In this document: positions 43,873 to 54,705 of the stretch, in pieces
How the letters are laid out: each line of letters starts with the position of its first letter
Position numbering within the stretch: the first letter of the stretch is position 1
NCBI RefSeq assembly: GCF_900112375.1
Contig: NZ_FOLS01000018.1
Span: 1-64,000 of the forward strand
DNA from: Pseudomonas citronellolis
GTDB taxonomy: Bacteria; Pseudomonadota; Gammaproteobacteria; Pseudomonadales; Pseudomonadaceae
Length of the DNA: 64,000 nucleotides
Direction: 5' to 3'
Notes under the pieces: generated by a model
The model's input: only the letters and a program-made list of their open reading frames with translations
Told to the model about the DNA's origin: nothing
The model's database searches: none
Translations under genes and position numbers: made by a program

Positions 43873-45210
43873 TTACAGAACGGACAGCGGGTAGTCGACG
43901 ATCAGGCGGAACTCGTTGTTGTCGCCTTCGGCCTGGTCGGTGTTGGCACGGTGCCAGGCTTGACGGATGCGGAAGGACAGGTCCTTCGCCGGGCCGTTCT
44001 GGACAACGTACTTGGCTTCCAGGTCGGTTTCGTGGTGCTTGCCGTCTTCGCCGTAACCGTAGGCCGCGTACGGGCTGGTCGGGTCGATGTGGGTGCCATC
44101 GATGTCCTTACCAGTGATGTAGCGGGTCATGAAGGTCAGGCCAGGAACGCCGTACTCGGCCATGTTCAGGTCGTAACGAGCCTGCCAGGATTTTTCGCCC
44201 GGGCCGTTGAAGTCGGAGTACTGGACGGAGTTGGCGAGGAAGATCGAGTCGCCACCGGCGTTGTTGTCGCCTACGCCGAGGTAGTCGAACGGGGTATCGC
44301 CGTTGACCTTCTGGAAGGCCAGGGTGAAGGTGTGCGCGCTGAGGGTGTAAGCGGCCGCCAGCGAGAAGGTGTTGTTATCGATATCGCCCGCTTTCGCGCT
44401 GCCGGAATCGGTAGTGCGATAGTAGTTGAAGTCGAAGCCCAGGGACTGATCGTCAGCGATCGGCAGGGTGTAGTTCAGGTTGGTGTAGTACTGATTCCAC
44501 ACGTCCTTGAACTTGGAGCCGTACAGCGAGGCGCTGAAGTTGTCGGTGAAGGCGTATTTGCCGCCGACGAAATCAACGGTGCGGGCATCCAGGTCTTCGT
44601 CGCCGAACCAGGCGTAGGTAGCGGTCAGCCTGCCGTCGCGGTTGGTGGTGTCCTGGCCGGTGCCGGAATAGTAGTGGCCGGCTTCCAGGTCGAGGCCCTG
44701 GATCTCGCTGCTCATCAGGCTGATGCCGCTGGCGGTTTGCGGCAGCAGACGGGTACCGCCGACGGCGAATACCGGAGCGGTCGGCTGCATGTCACCCAGT
44801 TTCAGCTCGGTTTTGGATACGCGGATCTTCAGCGCAGCGCCAGCCTTCCCGAAGGAGTCTGCCTTTTCGCCGTCATCGTGGACCGGCAGGTTGCCGGTGC
44901 CGCCATAACCGCTGCCGCCATCGAGTTTCAGGCCCAGGTAGCCGAAGGCATCGACGCCGAAACCGACGGTGCCTTGGGTGAAGCCGGAACTGAAGTTACC
45001 CAGGAAGCCCTGGGTCCAGTCGCGCTGGTCGGTGCTGCCGTTCTTATTGTCACGGTTGAAGTAGTAGTTGCGAACCAGGAAGTTCAGGCTGCTGTCTTCG
45101 ACAAAGCCTTTGGATTCCGCTTGGTCGCTGACGAAGGCTTCGGCCATGGCCAGTTGCGAGGTGGCTGCAGAAATCGCCAGGGCAATGGCGCTCCACTTCA
45201 TCACTTTCAT
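43873..45210 (-). CDS. oprD: OprD-family outer membrane porin
   Basis: A 445-residue porin. Signal peptide MKVMKWSAIALAISAATSQLAMA, then AFVSDQAESKGFVEDSSLNFLVRNYYFNRD typical of OprD-type specific channels, strands such as GLTFMTRYITGKDIDG, and a C-terminal strand FRLIVDYPLSVL. The position next to proS matches oprD (PA0958) of P. aeruginosa, the channel for basic amino acids and carbapenems. Substrate here is inferred from family and position; other OccD members are similar. ATG at 45210 is set by AAGGAGC 7 bp upstream. Confidence 0.88.
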   Translation of the reverse strand: MKVMKWSAIALAISAATSQLAMAEAFVSDQAESKGFVEDSSLNFLVRNYYFNRDNKNGSTDQRDWTQGFLGNFSSGFTQGTVGFGVDAFGYLGLKLDGGSGYGGTGNLPVHDDGEKADSFGKAGAALKIRVSKTELKLGDMQPTAPVFAVGGTRLLPQTASGISLMSSEIQGLDLEAGHYYSGTGQDTTNRDGRLTATYAWFGDEDLDARTVDFVGGKYAFTDNFSASLYGSKFKDVWNQYYTNLNYTLPIADDQSLGFDFNYYRTTDSGSAKAGDIDNNTFSLAAAYTLSAHTFTLAFQKVNGDTPFDYLGVGDNNAGGDSIFLANSVQYSDFNGPGEKSWQARYDLNMAEYGVPGLTFMTRYITGKDIDGTHIDPTSPYAAYGYGEDGKHHETDLEAKYVVQNGPAKDLSFRIRQAWHRANTDQAEGDNNEFRLIVDYPLSVL

Positions 45211-45921
45211 CGTGATTGCTCCTTTGGTTTTGAAATTATTTGCCATCACTATGTGCCGCGGTGACGGCTCGTTCTTCTTGTCGGCGCTAACTTATAGCAC
45301 GCGTGTTGTCTTGGCGATAGTTGCCGGAAACTTCAAACGGTTTCTTTATGGCACTGTCGCAAACATGTATGACAAGTGTCGCTTCCAAGTAGGTCTCATC
45401 TTGAGAATCTGCTTTTGCGACGACTTGACAGTCGCTTGTTTGTTTTATTTCCCCTTGGTGATGTCGCGTATCTTCTGGTTGTTTTTTGCTCAGTTGCGAT
45501 CCGCGCTTTTGTTGTTCTTCCCGGTGGCGAGCATCTAGCAACATCCGTGCTCAAAACCCGATTCGCTCCCTCGAAGATTTCGCCATCGCTCCGGATGCTG
45601 CACGGTGTATGCCGTTGGCGCGCAGATTTCAAGATGTTGCGGGAATATTTGCGGCCCGTCCTAGTCCCGTGGTGGGCGCCCGGGGTTGCAGGTTCGTTCG
45701 AGAAGCCGGGGTTTTCCTGTCAGGTTCCTTTCCGTAGGCAGCAGATACCCCTGCTTCCCTGTTGTCGGAAAGTGCCCCGATTTGGCGCAGTGCACGAATA
45801 GGGTGCTGCGCCGCCGCGGGACGGCTGCCGTTCCCCGCCTGCCTCTAGTATCCTCCGCGCCCAGCGCTCCCCCGAGGGGGCTAAGCTTCTATTTCAAGAC
45901 TGGTCGAACAGGAGAGGTCAG
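45211..45921. other. 711-bp intergenic region upstream of oprD
   Basis: No credible gene. The part from about 45220 to 45540 is clearly richer in A and T than the genes around it, with several T-runs; the part nearer the HIT gene is GC-rich again. Short open frames here have no ribosome binding site and no recognisable product. It probably carries the oprD control region and the promoter of the HIT-slyX pair. Confidence 0.7.
45291..45299 (-). promoter_or_regulatory. Candidate extended -10 promoter of oprD
   Basis: On the minus strand TGC-TATAAG at 45299-45291 is an extended -10 element about 80 bp before the porin start; no good -35 box was seen at the usual distance. Confidence 0.4.
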
Positions 45922-46344
45922 ATGTTCGTCTTGGATTCCCGCCTGCAGCAGGACACCATCGCGCTGGGCGACTTTCCCCTGAGCCGCCTGCTGCTGATGA
46001 ACGATGCGCAATATCCCTGGCTCATCCTCGTGCCGCGCCGCGACGATGTCAGCGAGATCTTCCAACTGGCGCCGGACGAGCAGCAGGAGCTGTGGCGCGA
46101 GGCGACCCATCTGGCGGAAGTGCTCAAGGACACTTTCAAGGCCGACAAGATGAACGTCGCCAACCTGGGCAACGTGGTCAGCCAGTTGCACATGCACGTC
46201 ATCGTGCGCCGCCGCGACGACGCGGCCTGGCCGGGCCCCGTCTGGGGCCGGCATCCGGCGCGCCCCTACACGCCCGAGGAGTTGCTGGCGGTGCGTGGCA
46301 AGCTGCGCATGGCCCTGGGCGACGCCTTTCGTTTCGAGGAGTGA
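45922..46344 (+). CDS. HIT-family nucleotide hydrolase
   Basis: A 140-residue histidine-triad protein. The triad region reads VSQLHMHVIVRR: the first histidine of HxHxHxx is replaced by Gln, while the last two, including the nucleophile position, are kept; this QLHxHVI form is common in proteobacterial relatives. Likely substrate is a dinucleoside polyphosphate or nucleotide adduct. GGAGAGG precedes the ATG. slyX follows after 5 bp. Confidence 0.88.
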   Translation: MFVLDSRLQQDTIALGDFPLSRLLLMNDAQYPWLILVPRRDDVSEIFQLAPDEQQELWREATHLAEVLKDTFKADKMNVANLGNVVSQLHMHVIVRRRDDAAWPGPVWGRHPARPYTPEELLAVRGKLRMALGDAFRFEE

Positions 46345-46349
46345 ATGCC

Positions 46350-46556
46350 ATGAGCCTGGAGGAACGGGTAACCGATCTGGAGAGCCGGCTGGCGTTCCAG
46401 GATGACGCTCTGCAGACGCTGAGCGACGTGGTCTATGAGCAGGAGCGGCTGATCGAGCGTCTGCGCCTGCAGATGCAGGTGCTACTGAAGCGCCTGGAGG
46501 ATCTGCAGGGACAGGTCGGTATTGCTGAGGATGATGTGCCGCCGCCGCATTATTGA
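46350..46556 (+). CDS. slyX: SlyX family protein
   Basis: A 68-residue coiled-coil protein (MSLEERVTDLESRLAFQDDALQTLSDVVYEQ...), ending in PPPHY, the C-terminal signature of SlyX. Function is not known. GAGGAG overlapping the end of the HIT gene serves as ribosome binding site, so the two are co-transcribed. Confidence 0.92.
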   Translation: MSLEERVTDLESRLAFQDDALQTLSDVVYEQERLIERLRLQMQVLLKRLEDLQGQVGIAEDDVPPPHY

Positions 46557-47400
46557 GTTGTGGTGGGGGGATGCCGTTTATGGGGGGGAGGCTAGTGCCT
46601 GCCGGTGGCGTTGGTGTTGGGGTCAAGAGCGCCCTCTCCCCAACCCTCTCCCGCAAGCGGGAGAGGGGCTGTCCTGAGTGGCTTGCCAGTCCGGCACCAT
46701 CCTCACACCCCCGTCATTCCCGCGAACGCGGGAATCCAGAGACTTTTTGGGTTGGGCTCGGTGTAGCGCGCCGCACCGAGTGCTCGGATGTTTTTTGTTT
46801 CGCCCCCTCGGGCGAGTCCCTTTTGTCAAACGGTGGAAGGCCACCCCCGCAAAAAAGGAACCAAAAAGGCTTGCCCCGCATACGGGCCCGACAGAGTCGG
46901 GCTACCCTCGCGAACTCCCCCGCCACGGAGGCCCGCCCCGAGGGTACGTCCCTGTAGCCCGCGGGGCTCTCGCGACATCCATGTCGCATGACCTCCTGAG
47001 CGCGGGTTTCGCTCGGCCTTCTGAAGGGGCGTTCCGGTGCGCGCGGATGTTTCTCTGGAAATCCGTAGGGCGCATAACGCCTACGGCGTTATCCGCCGAA
47101 TCGCGGACAGAGTCCGCTCCTACACCCTCCGGCAAGCACAAGACCCGTAGGATGGTGTTGAGCGAAGCGATACCCATCGCCATGACCGCATGGGTTTCGC
47201 AAGCTCAACCCATCCTACGAAGAGCACCCCGGCGCGGCTTGCAAGACAGTTGCTCCTACGGTTACAGGGAAGCACGGGCGTAGGAGCGGACTTGTCCGCG
47301 ATTGGACTCCCCGGCCACGCCGGACACCCCGGTGGCGCGAACAGCCCGCTCTCCCTTCCAGGCAGGGCGCGCAGCCGGGGGTGGGAGGGGGCGCTCTTGA
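46557..47400. repeat. Repeat-packed intergenic region
   Basis: Successive dispersed units: CCCTCTCCC/GGGAGAGGG inverted repeat (46629-46665); GTCATTCCCGCGAACGCGGGAATCC-like palindrome (about 46712-46737); a ~300-bp stretch (46740-47040) of a kind often mis-called as a protein in Pseudomonas; half of a composite repeat GTAGGGCGCATAACGCC...CTCCTAC (47064-47123); the 74-bp palindrome copy 2 (47146-47219); the other half of the composite repeat (47253-47345); and a second CTCTCCC-type unit (47350-47400). A 201-residue open frame crosses these units and is not considered a gene. Confidence 0.8.
47146..47219. repeat. Palindromic dispersed repeat, copy 2
   Basis: Second copy of the 74-bp unit at 364-437: same ends CGTAGGATGG and CCATCCTACG; the copies differ only in the centre (CCATCGCCATGACCGCATGG against CCATCACCGCAACCGCATGG). 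Confidence 0.9.
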
Positions 47401-47411
47401 GCCAAAAATGA

Positions 47412-47445
47412 AAAATGCCGTTTCCCCCTGGAGGGAAACGGCATC
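47412..47445 (-). terminator. Terminator of the membrane cold-shock-domain gene
   Basis: On the minus strand ATGCCGTTTCCC pairs with GGGAAACGGCAT, followed by TTTT. It lies 46 bp after the stop codon at 47492. Confidence 0.85.
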
Positions 47446-47491
47446 TGTCTCAAGCAACCAGCATGCGCCGATCGGCGCTTCGGCTCGTTCC

Positions 47492-48088
47492 TCAGCGGCG
47501 GCCGGGCAGGGCGGCGATCACATCCTCCGCCTGCAGGCCCTTGTCGCGTTGCACCACGGAGAACTCCACGCGCTGGCCTTCGATGAGGATGCGGTGGCCT
47601 TCGCCGCGGATGGCGCGGAAGTGCACGAAGATATCCTCGCCGGTGTCGCGGGAGATGAAGCCGAAGCCCTTGGAAGTGTTGAACCACTTCACGGTGCCGG
47701 TCTCGCGGTTCTCGTCGCTGATCGGGGCTTCGGGGGCTGCGCCGGCGCTGGGGCGCTTCTGCAGGCCGCTGGCGAGTTGCAGGACCACGGCGACGGCCAG
47801 GATCAGCAGGGGCAGGACGATGGCCGGTTGGTCGCCGATGGACGGCAGCGGCGCCAGCAGGATGAGAATCTGCAGGACCACGGCCAGGGCGATCAGTGCC
47901 GATACCAGGCTCTGCAGCTGTTGCACCCGTTGGTTGGCGGGGGTGAGCAGCAGGGCGGTCAGGCCGAGCAGGGCCAGGTAGACGGCGTCGGGGTTCTGCA
48001 GGTAGGGAATGGCATCGGCGCGCAACGAAGGCGCGAAGGACAACACGAGGGCGGCAACGCCCGTTAGCAGGTGGACGATTTTCAGCAT
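47492..48088 (-). CDS. Membrane-anchored cold-shock-domain protein
   Basis: 198 residues. The first ~125 residues contain four hydrophobic helices ([69 protein letters not shown]). The last ~65 residues are a complete cold-shock domain: [19 protein letters not shown] with RNP1 (KGFGFI) and RNP2-like IFVHFRAI. P. aeruginosa PA0961 at this locus is similar. It should expose a single-strand RNA/DNA-binding domain at the inner face of the membrane. The frame continues upstream to 48202 but ATG at 48088 starts the first helix. Confidence 0.88.
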   Translation of the reverse strand: MLKIVHLLTGVAALVLSFAPSLRADAIPYLQNPDAVYLALLGLTALLLTPANQRVQQLQSLVSALIALAVVLQILILLAPLPSIGDQPAIVLPLLILAVAVVLQLASGLQKRPSAGAAPEAPISDENRETGTVKWFNTSKGFGFISRDTGEDIFVHFRAIRGEGHRILIEGQRVEFSVVQRDKGLQAEDVIAALPGRR

Positions 48089-48269
48089 GGTTATGGATTC
48101 ACCTTGAGCGATAAGCGTAAAGAGAAGCAGCCGGTCGTGCGGTCTGGTTCGCAGCGATGAAAATGACCTGAAAGAGGCCGGCGGCCTATGCGCGAGGCAC
48201 ACGGGCGGTATTTAACAGCAAACCGATAGCCTTCTCAAATCAACCGCTTAGCGCCTGGGGCGAGCAGAG

Positions 48270-48292
48270 GGGCCCGGCATGATGCCGGGCCC
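48270..48292 (-). terminator. GC-rich hairpin after dps
   Basis: GGGCCCGGCAT and ATGCCGGGCCC form a near-perfect stem 12 bp after the dps stop (minus strand). No T-run follows, so it may be a transcript-stabilising or Rho-assisted end instead of a classic terminator. Confidence 0.5.
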
Positions 48293-48304
48293 GGCGGGGA
48301 GGTG

Positions 48305-48775
48305 TCAGTGAGCGAGCAGGCTGCGCAGCATCCACGCGGTCTTCTCGTGGACCTGCATGCGTTGCGTCAGCAGGTCGGCGGTGGGTTCGTCGGCCGCCTT
48401 GTCAGCCAGCGGGAAGATGCTGCGTGCGGTGCGCACCACGGCTTCCTGGCCCTGGACCAGCAGGCGGATCATTTCCTGGGCGTCCGGCACGTCCTGCTCT
48501 TCCTTTATAGAGGAGAGGCGGGCGTAGGCGGCGTAGGTGCCCGGCGCCGGGAAACCGAGGGCGCGGATGCGCTCGGCGATGCTGTCCACCGCCAGGGCCA
48601 GCTCGGTGTACTGCCCCTCGAACATCAGGTGCAGGGTATTGAACATCGGACCGGTGACGTTCCAGTGGAAGTTGTGGGTCTTCAGGTAGAGGGTGTAGGT
48701 ATCGGCCAGCAGGCGCGAGAGCCCCTCGGCGATGGCGGCGCGGTCCTGTTCGGCGATGCCGATGTCGATTTCCAT
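48305..48775 (-). CDS. dps: Dps ferritin-like DNA-binding protein
   Basis: A 156-residue Dps: ferroxidase-site residues in [46 protein letters not shown] (His, Asp, Glu of the intersubunit site). Oxidises Fe(II) with peroxide and stores iron, protecting DNA. No Lys-rich N-terminal tail is seen, so DNA binding may be weak. Normal length. Monocistronic between the cold-shock-domain gene and fmdB. Confidence 0.95.
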   Translation of the reverse strand: MEIDIGIAEQDRAAIAEGLSRLLADTYTLYLKTHNFHWNVTGPMFNTLHLMFEGQYTELALAVDSIAERIRALGFPAPGTYAAYARLSSIKEEQDVPDAQEMIRLLVQGQEAVVRTARSIFPLADKAADEPTADLLTQRMQVHEKTAWMLRSLLAH

Positions 48776-48929
48776 GGCGTCTTCCTCTTGATGAAAATTC
48801 CCGGTCAGGCTAGCACGGGCTTTGACGGGAGCCTTTTGGTTTGAATCAAAGCTTCCGATAGCGGATTTCTATCGACTGCCCGCCGTGGGGGCCGCCGGAG
48901 GGCGGCTGCAAGTCATGGTTTTTTCAGGC

Positions 48930-48935
48930 TATAAT
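48930..48935 (+). promoter_or_regulatory. Candidate -10 box of the fmdB-aspS transcript
   Basis: TATAAT lies 57 bp upstream of the zinc-ribbon gene; the -35 region is poorly conserved (TGCAAG at about 17 bp). Confidence 0.45.
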
Positions 48936-48991
48936 CCGCGCCTTTGCCGCGGGATGCGGGCCCGCGGCCATGTAGCAGCCAAGGTGTCCCG

Positions 48992-49255
48992 ATGCCGATT
49001 TACGAATACCAATGCCGTTCCTGCGGCCATCAGCTGGAAGCCATGCGGAAGCTCAGCGATGCGCCGCTGGTCGATTGCCCGGCCTGCCAGGCCCCGGAAT
49101 TGAAGAAGATGGTCTCCGCCCCCGGCTTCCGCCTGAGCGGCGGCGGCTGGTACGAAACCGACTTCAAGACCGGCGCGAAGAAGAACCTGGCGTCCGCCGA
49201 GCCCGCCTGCCCCGCCACGGGCTGCGGCTCGGGCGCCTGTGCCGCCGGCGAATGA
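48992..49255 (+). CDS. FmdB-type zinc-ribbon protein
   Basis: 87 residues: [33 protein letters not shown] shows two CxxC pairs forming a zinc ribbon, the FmdB/CxxC_CXXC_SSSS regulatory-protein family. The C-terminus is Gly/Ala/Cys-rich ([15 protein letters not shown]). Function unknown. It lies 43 bp upstream of aspS, an arrangement kept in Pseudomonas, so it is likely co-transcribed. Confidence 0.88.
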   Translation: MPIYEYQCRSCGHQLEAMRKLSDAPLVDCPACQAPELKKMVSAPGFRLSGGGWYETDFKTGAKKNLASAEPACPATGCGSGACAAGE

Positions 49256-49298
49256 GCGGTTCCCTCGAATCCAAGACTTGCGAGAAGCGAAACACACC

Positions 49299-51077
49299 AT
49301 GATGCGCAGCCACTATTGCGGCCAATTGAACGAGAGCCTGGACGGCCAGGAAGTCACGCTTTGCGGTTGGGTGCACCGCCGCCGCGACCACGGCGGGGTG
49401 ATCTTCCTCGACATCCGTGACCGCGAAGGCCTGGCCCAGGTGGTGTTCGACCCGGATCGCGCCGAGACCTTCGCCAAGGCCGACCGCGTGCGCAGCGAGT
49501 ACGTGGTCAAGGTCACCGGCAAGGTGCGCATGCGTCCGGAAGGCGCACGCAACTCGAACATGGCCTCCGGCGCCATCGAGGTGCTGGGCTACGAACTGGA
49601 TGTGCTGAACCAGGCTGAGACTCCGCCGTTCCCGCTGGACGAATATTCCGATGTGGGCGAGGAAACCCGCCTGCGCTACCGCTTCATCGACCTGCGCCGC
49701 CCGGAAATGGCCGCCAAGCTGAAGCTGCGCGCGCGCATCACCAGCAGCATCCGCCGCTACCTGGACGACAACGGCTTCCTCGACGTCGAGACGCCGATCC
49801 TCGGCCGCCCGACCCCCGAGGGCGCACGCGACTACCTGGTGCCCAGCCGCACCTACCCGGGCCACTTCTTCGCCCTGCCGCAGTCGCCGCAGCTGTTCAA
49901 GCAACTGCTGATGGTCGCCGGCTTCGACCGCTACTACCAGATCGCCAAGTGCTTCCGCGACGAGGACCTGCGCGCCGACCGCCAGCCGGAATTCACCCAG
50001 ATCGACATCGAGACCAGCTTCCTCGACGAGAGCGACATCATCGCCATCACCGAGAAGATGGTGCGCCAGCTGTTCAAGGAAGTGCTGGACGTGGAGTTCG
50101 ACGAATTCCCGCACATGCCCTTCGAAGAGGCCATGCGCCGCTATGGCTCGGACAAGCCGGACCTGCGCATCCCGCTGGAACTGGTGGACGTCGCCGACCA
50201 GCTCAAGGAAGTCGAGTTCAAGGTCTTCTCCGGCCCGGCCAACGATCCGAAAGGCCGTGTCGCTGCCCTGCGCGTTCCGGGCGCCGCGTCCATGCCGCGT
50301 AGCCAGATCGACGACTACACCAAGTTCGTCGGCATCTACGGCGCCAAGGGCCTGGCCTACATCAAGGTCAACGAGCGCGCCAAGGGCGTCGAGGGCCTGC
50401 AGTCGCCGATCGTCAAGTTCATCCCCGAGGCCAACCTCAACGTGATCCTCGATCGCGTCGGCGCCGTGGATGGCGACATCGTGTTCTTCGGCGCCGACAA
50501 GGCGAAAGTCGTCTGTGACGCCCTGGGCGCGCTGCGCATCAAGGTCGGCCATGACCTCAAGCTGCTCACCAAGGAGTGGGCGCCGATGTGGGTCGTGGAC
50601 TTCCCGATGTTCGAAGAGAACGACGACGGCAGCCTGACCTCGCTGCACCACCCGTTCACCTCGCCCAAGTGCAGCCCGCAAGAGCTGGAGGCCAACCCGG
50701 CCGCCGCGCTGTCCCGCGCCTACGACATGGTGCTCAACGGCACCGAGCTGGGCGGTGGTTCCATCCGTATCCACGACAAGTCCATGCAGCAGGCGGTGTT
50801 CCGCGTGCTGGGCATCGATGATGCGGAGCAGGAAGAGAAGTTCGGCTTCCTCCTCGACGCCCTCAAGTACGGTGCCCCACCGCACGGCGGCCTGGCCTTC
50901 GGCCTGGACCGCCTGGTGATGCTGATGACCGGCGCCGCGTCGATCCGCGAAGTGATCGCCTTCCCGAAAACCCAGAGCGCCGGCGACGTCATGACCCAGG
51001 CTCCGGGCACCGTGGACGGCAAGGCCCTGCGCGAGCTGCACATCCGCCTGCGCGAGCAGCAGAAGGCCGCCGAGTAA
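49299..51077 (+). CDS. aspS: Aspartyl-tRNA synthetase (Asp/Asn type)
   Basis: A 592-residue class IIb synthetase, nearly identical to that of P. aeruginosa as I recall it. N-terminal anticodon-binding OB fold ([23 protein letters not shown]), motif 2 [23 protein letters not shown] insertion domain, motif 3 [16 protein letters not shown]. In Pseudomonas this enzyme is non-discriminating and also charges tRNA-Asn, the Asn being made by GatCAB. Start MMRSHYCG chosen by similarity; the frame is open a further 60 bp upstream, inside fmdB. Confidence 0.97.
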   Translation: MMRSHYCGQLNESLDGQEVTLCGWVHRRRDHGGVIFLDIRDREGLAQVVFDPDRAETFAKADRVRSEYVVKVTGKVRMRPEGARNSNMASGAIEVLGYELDVLNQAETPPFPLDEYSDVGEETRLRYRFIDLRRPEMAAKLKLRARITSSIRRYLDDNGFLDVETPILGRPTPEGARDYLVPSRTYPGHFFALPQSPQLFKQLLMVAGFDRYYQIAKCFRDEDLRADRQPEFTQIDIETSFLDESDIIAITEKMVRQLFKEVLDVEFDEFPHMPFEEAMRRYGSDKPDLRIPLELVDVADQLKEVEFKVFSGPANDPKGRVAALRVPGAASMPRSQIDDYTKFVGIYGAKGLAYIKVNERAKGVEGLQSPIVKFIPEANLNVILDRVGAVDGDIVFFGADKAKVVCDALGALRIKVGHDLKLLTKEWAPMWVVDFPMFEENDDGSLTSLHHPFTSPKCSPQELEANPAAALSRAYDMVLNGTELGGGSIRIHDKSMQQAVFRVLGIDDAEQEEKFGFLLDALKYGAPPHGGLAFGLDRLVMLMTGAASIREVIAFPKTQSAGDVMTQAPGTVDGKALRELHIRLREQQKAAE

Positions 51078-51142
51078 TTCCAGATGAACCGCGGCGGCGC
51101 ACAGCCTGCGCCGCCGCCGCAACAAGCTAGACGGAGTGAGTT

Positions 51143-51889
51143 ATGGCTGGTCATTCCAAATGGGCCAACATCAAGCACCGCAAGGAGCGTCAGGACGCCA
51201 AGCGCGGGAAGATCTTCACCAAGCTGATCCGCGAACTGACGGTCGCCGCCAAGCAGGGCGGCGGCAACCCGGCTGACAACCCGCGTCTGCGCCTGGCCGT
51301 GGACAAGGCGCTGACTGCCAACATGACCCGCGACACCATCGATCGAGCCATCGCCCGTGGCGCCGGCTCGAACGACGCGGACAACATGGAAGAACTGACC
51401 TACGAAGGTTACGCGCCCAGCGGCGTGGCAATCATCGTCGAGGCCATGACCGACAACCGCAACCGCACCGCGGCGGAAGTGCGTCACGCCTTCAGCAAGT
51501 GCGGCGGCAACCTCGGCACCGATGGCTCGGTGGCCTACATGTTCGACCGCAAGGGGCAGATCAGCTTCGCCCCCGGCGTCGACGAGGATGCCCTGATGGA
51601 AGCGGCCCTGGAGGCCGGCGCCGACGACGTGGTGACCAACGACGATGGCTCCATCGACGTCTTCACCAGCTTCGCCGACTTCATCGCGGTGAACGAGGCG
51701 CTGACCGCCGCCGGCTTCAAGGGCGAGGAGGCGGAGATCTCGATGATCCCCTCGACCACCGCGACCCTGGACCTGGAGACCGCGCAGAAGGTGCTCAAGC
51801 TGATCGACATGCTCGAGGACCTGGACGACGTACAGAACGTCTATTCAAACGCGGACATCCCCGAAGAGGTGATGGCGCAGCTTGGCTGA
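51143..51889 (+). CDS. pmpR: YebC/PmpR family regulator
   Basis: A 248-residue YebC-family protein: starts [32 protein letters not shown] and contains [32 protein letters not shown]. aeruginosa PmpR (PA0964) represses pqsR; other YebC members help ribosomes pass polyproline stretches. A GGAGTGAG site precedes the ATG. A strong terminator follows, separating it from ruvC. Confidence 0.95.
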   Translation: MAGHSKWANIKHRKERQDAKRGKIFTKLIRELTVAAKQGGGNPADNPRLRLAVDKALTANMTRDTIDRAIARGAGSNDADNMEELTYEGYAPSGVAIIVEAMTDNRNRTAAEVRHAFSKCGGNLGTDGSVAYMFDRKGQISFAPGVDEDALMEAALEAGADDVVTNDDGSIDVFTSFADFIAVNEALTAAGFKGEEAEISMIPSTTATLDLETAQKVLKLIDMLEDLDDVQNVYSNADIPEEVMAQLG

Positions 51890-51914
51890 CGCCATCCCCG
51901 ACATGGGCCTCGCG

Positions 51915-51961
51915 CCGGAAGCCGGAGCCGTCGGATTCGACCGCTCCGGCTTCCGGCTTTT
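51915..51961 (+). terminator. Terminator after pmpR
   Basis: A perfect 14-bp stem, CCGGAAGCCGGAGC with GCTCCGGCTTCCGG, and a 14-nt loop, followed by CTTTT. It ends 12 bp before the ruvC start codon. Confidence 0.85.
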
Positions 51962-51973
51962 GGTTTCCGGCAT

Positions 51974-52498
51974 ATGACCCTGATCCTAGGCATCGACCCC
52001 GGCTCGCGCATCACCGGCTTCGGCGTGGTGAGGGACACCGGCCGCGGCTGCGAATACGTTGCCTCCGGCTGCATCCGCACCGGCAGCGGCGCCCTGCACG
52101 AACGCCTGCAGATCGTCTTCCGCGGCGTGCGCGAGGTCATCCAGACCTACCACCCGACCATGATGGGCATCGAGCAGGTGTTCATGGCGCGCAACGCCGA
52201 CTCCGCGCTCAAGCTCGGCCAGGCCCGCGGCGCGGCCATAGTCGCGGCGGCGGAGGAGGGGCTGGAAATCGCCGAATACACCGCCAGCCAGGTCAAGCAG
52301 GCCATCGCCGGCACCGGCGGGGCCGACAAGCTGCAGGTCCAGATGATGGTCATGCACCTGCTGAAACTGACGCAGAAACCGCAGATCGACGCCTCCGACG
52401 CCCTGGCCATCGCCCTGTGCCACGCCCACACCCGGCAGAGCCTGGTGCCCCATGGCCTGTCCACCGCGCGCCGCCGCGGCGGGCGCCTGCGCCTTTGA
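51974..52498 (+). CDS. ruvC: Holliday junction endodeoxyribonuclease RuvC
   Basis: A 174-residue RNase H-fold resolvase. Catalytic acids in [16 protein letters not shown] (Asp7), [10 protein letters not shown] (Glu), and [14 protein letters not shown] (Asp pair). First gene of ruvCAB; resolves junctions processed by RuvAB. Start is directly after a terminator hairpin, so ribosome binding may use TTCCGG-poor leader; no strong Shine-Dalgarno is seen. Confidence 0.96.
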   Translation: MTLILGIDPGSRITGFGVVRDTGRGCEYVASGCIRTGSGALHERLQIVFRGVREVIQTYHPTMMGIEQVFMARNADSALKLGQARGAAIVAAAEEGLEIAEYTASQVKQAIAGTGGADKLQVQMMVMHLLKLTQKPQIDASDALAIALCHAHTRQSLVPHGLSTARRRGGRLRL

Positions 52499-52524
52499 CC
52501 GACAACCTGCAAGGACCCTGAGCC

Positions 52525-53130
52525 GTGATTGGACGCCTGCGTGGCACCCTGGCGGAAAAGCAGCCGCCGCACCTGATCCTCGACGTCAACGGCATCGGCT
52601 ACGAGCTGGAAGTGCCGATGACCACCCTTTATCGCCTGCCCGCCCTCGGCGAGCCGGTGACCCTGCACACGCACCTGGTGGTGCGCGAAGATGCCCACCT
52701 GCTCTACGGCTTCGCCGAGAAGCGCGAGCGCGAGCTGTTCCGCGAGCTGATCCGCCTCAACGGCGTCGGCCCCAAGCTGGCCCTGGCCCTGATGTCGGGC
52801 CTGGAAGTGGATGAGCTGGTGCGTTGCGTGCAGGCGCAGGATACTTCCACCCTGGTGAAGATCCCCGGGGTCGGCAAGAAGACCGCCGAGCGCCTGCTGG
52901 TGGAGCTCAAGGACCGCTTCAAGGCCTGGGAGAACATGCCGACCATCGCCCCCCTGGTGACGGAACCGAAACTGGCCGCAACAGTCTCAAGCGCCGAGGC
53001 CGATGCCGTCAGCGCGCTGATCGCGCTAGGCTTCAAACCTCAGGAGGCGAGCCGCGCCGTGGCCGCCGTGGAGGAAAAAGATTTGTCCAGCGAAGAACTC
53101 ATCCGCCGCTCGCTCAAGGGCATGGTCTAG
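52525..53130 (+). CDS. ruvA: Holliday junction branch migration protein RuvA
   Basis: 201 residues from a GTG start ([30 protein letters not shown]). OB fold, helix-hairpin-helix pairs ([18 protein letters not shown] and [21 protein letters not shown]), then a C-terminal RuvB-binding domain ([21 protein letters not shown]). Tetramer that holds junctions and loads RuvB. Confidence 0.97.
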   Translation: MIGRLRGTLAEKQPPHLILDVNGIGYELEVPMTTLYRLPALGEPVTLHTHLVVREDAHLLYGFAEKRERELFRELIRLNGVGPKLALALMSGLEVDELVRCVQAQDTSTLVKIPGVGKKTAERLLVELKDRFKAWENMPTIAPLVTEPKLAATVSSAEADAVSALIALGFKPQEASRAVAAVEEKDLSSEELIRRSLKGMV

Positions 53131-53140
53131 GTAGCCGCGC

Positions 53141-54205
<1,065 letters not shown>

Positions 54206-54254
54206 TTGCATTTGTGGCTGATTGCCGATTGGCAAAGCCCCAACTTGGTTCTAG

Positions 54255-54704
<450 letters not shown>

Positions 54705-54705
54705 C

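Noticed and set aside
45287-45544. 85-codon hydrophilic frame upstream of oprD
   Set aside because: No ribosome binding site, no recognisable features, and it overlaps the likely oprD promoter region. Its lower GC explains the unusual composition.
45376-45801. 141-codon frame upstream of the HIT gene
   Set aside because: No Shine-Dalgarno and a composition that changes along its length with the local GC content; no known domain.
46678-47283. 201-codon open frame in the repeat region
   Set aside because: It runs through several unrelated repeats (composite repeat and 74-bp palindrome), so its translation is a by-product of repeats. Similar false genes are frequent in Pseudomonas annotation.
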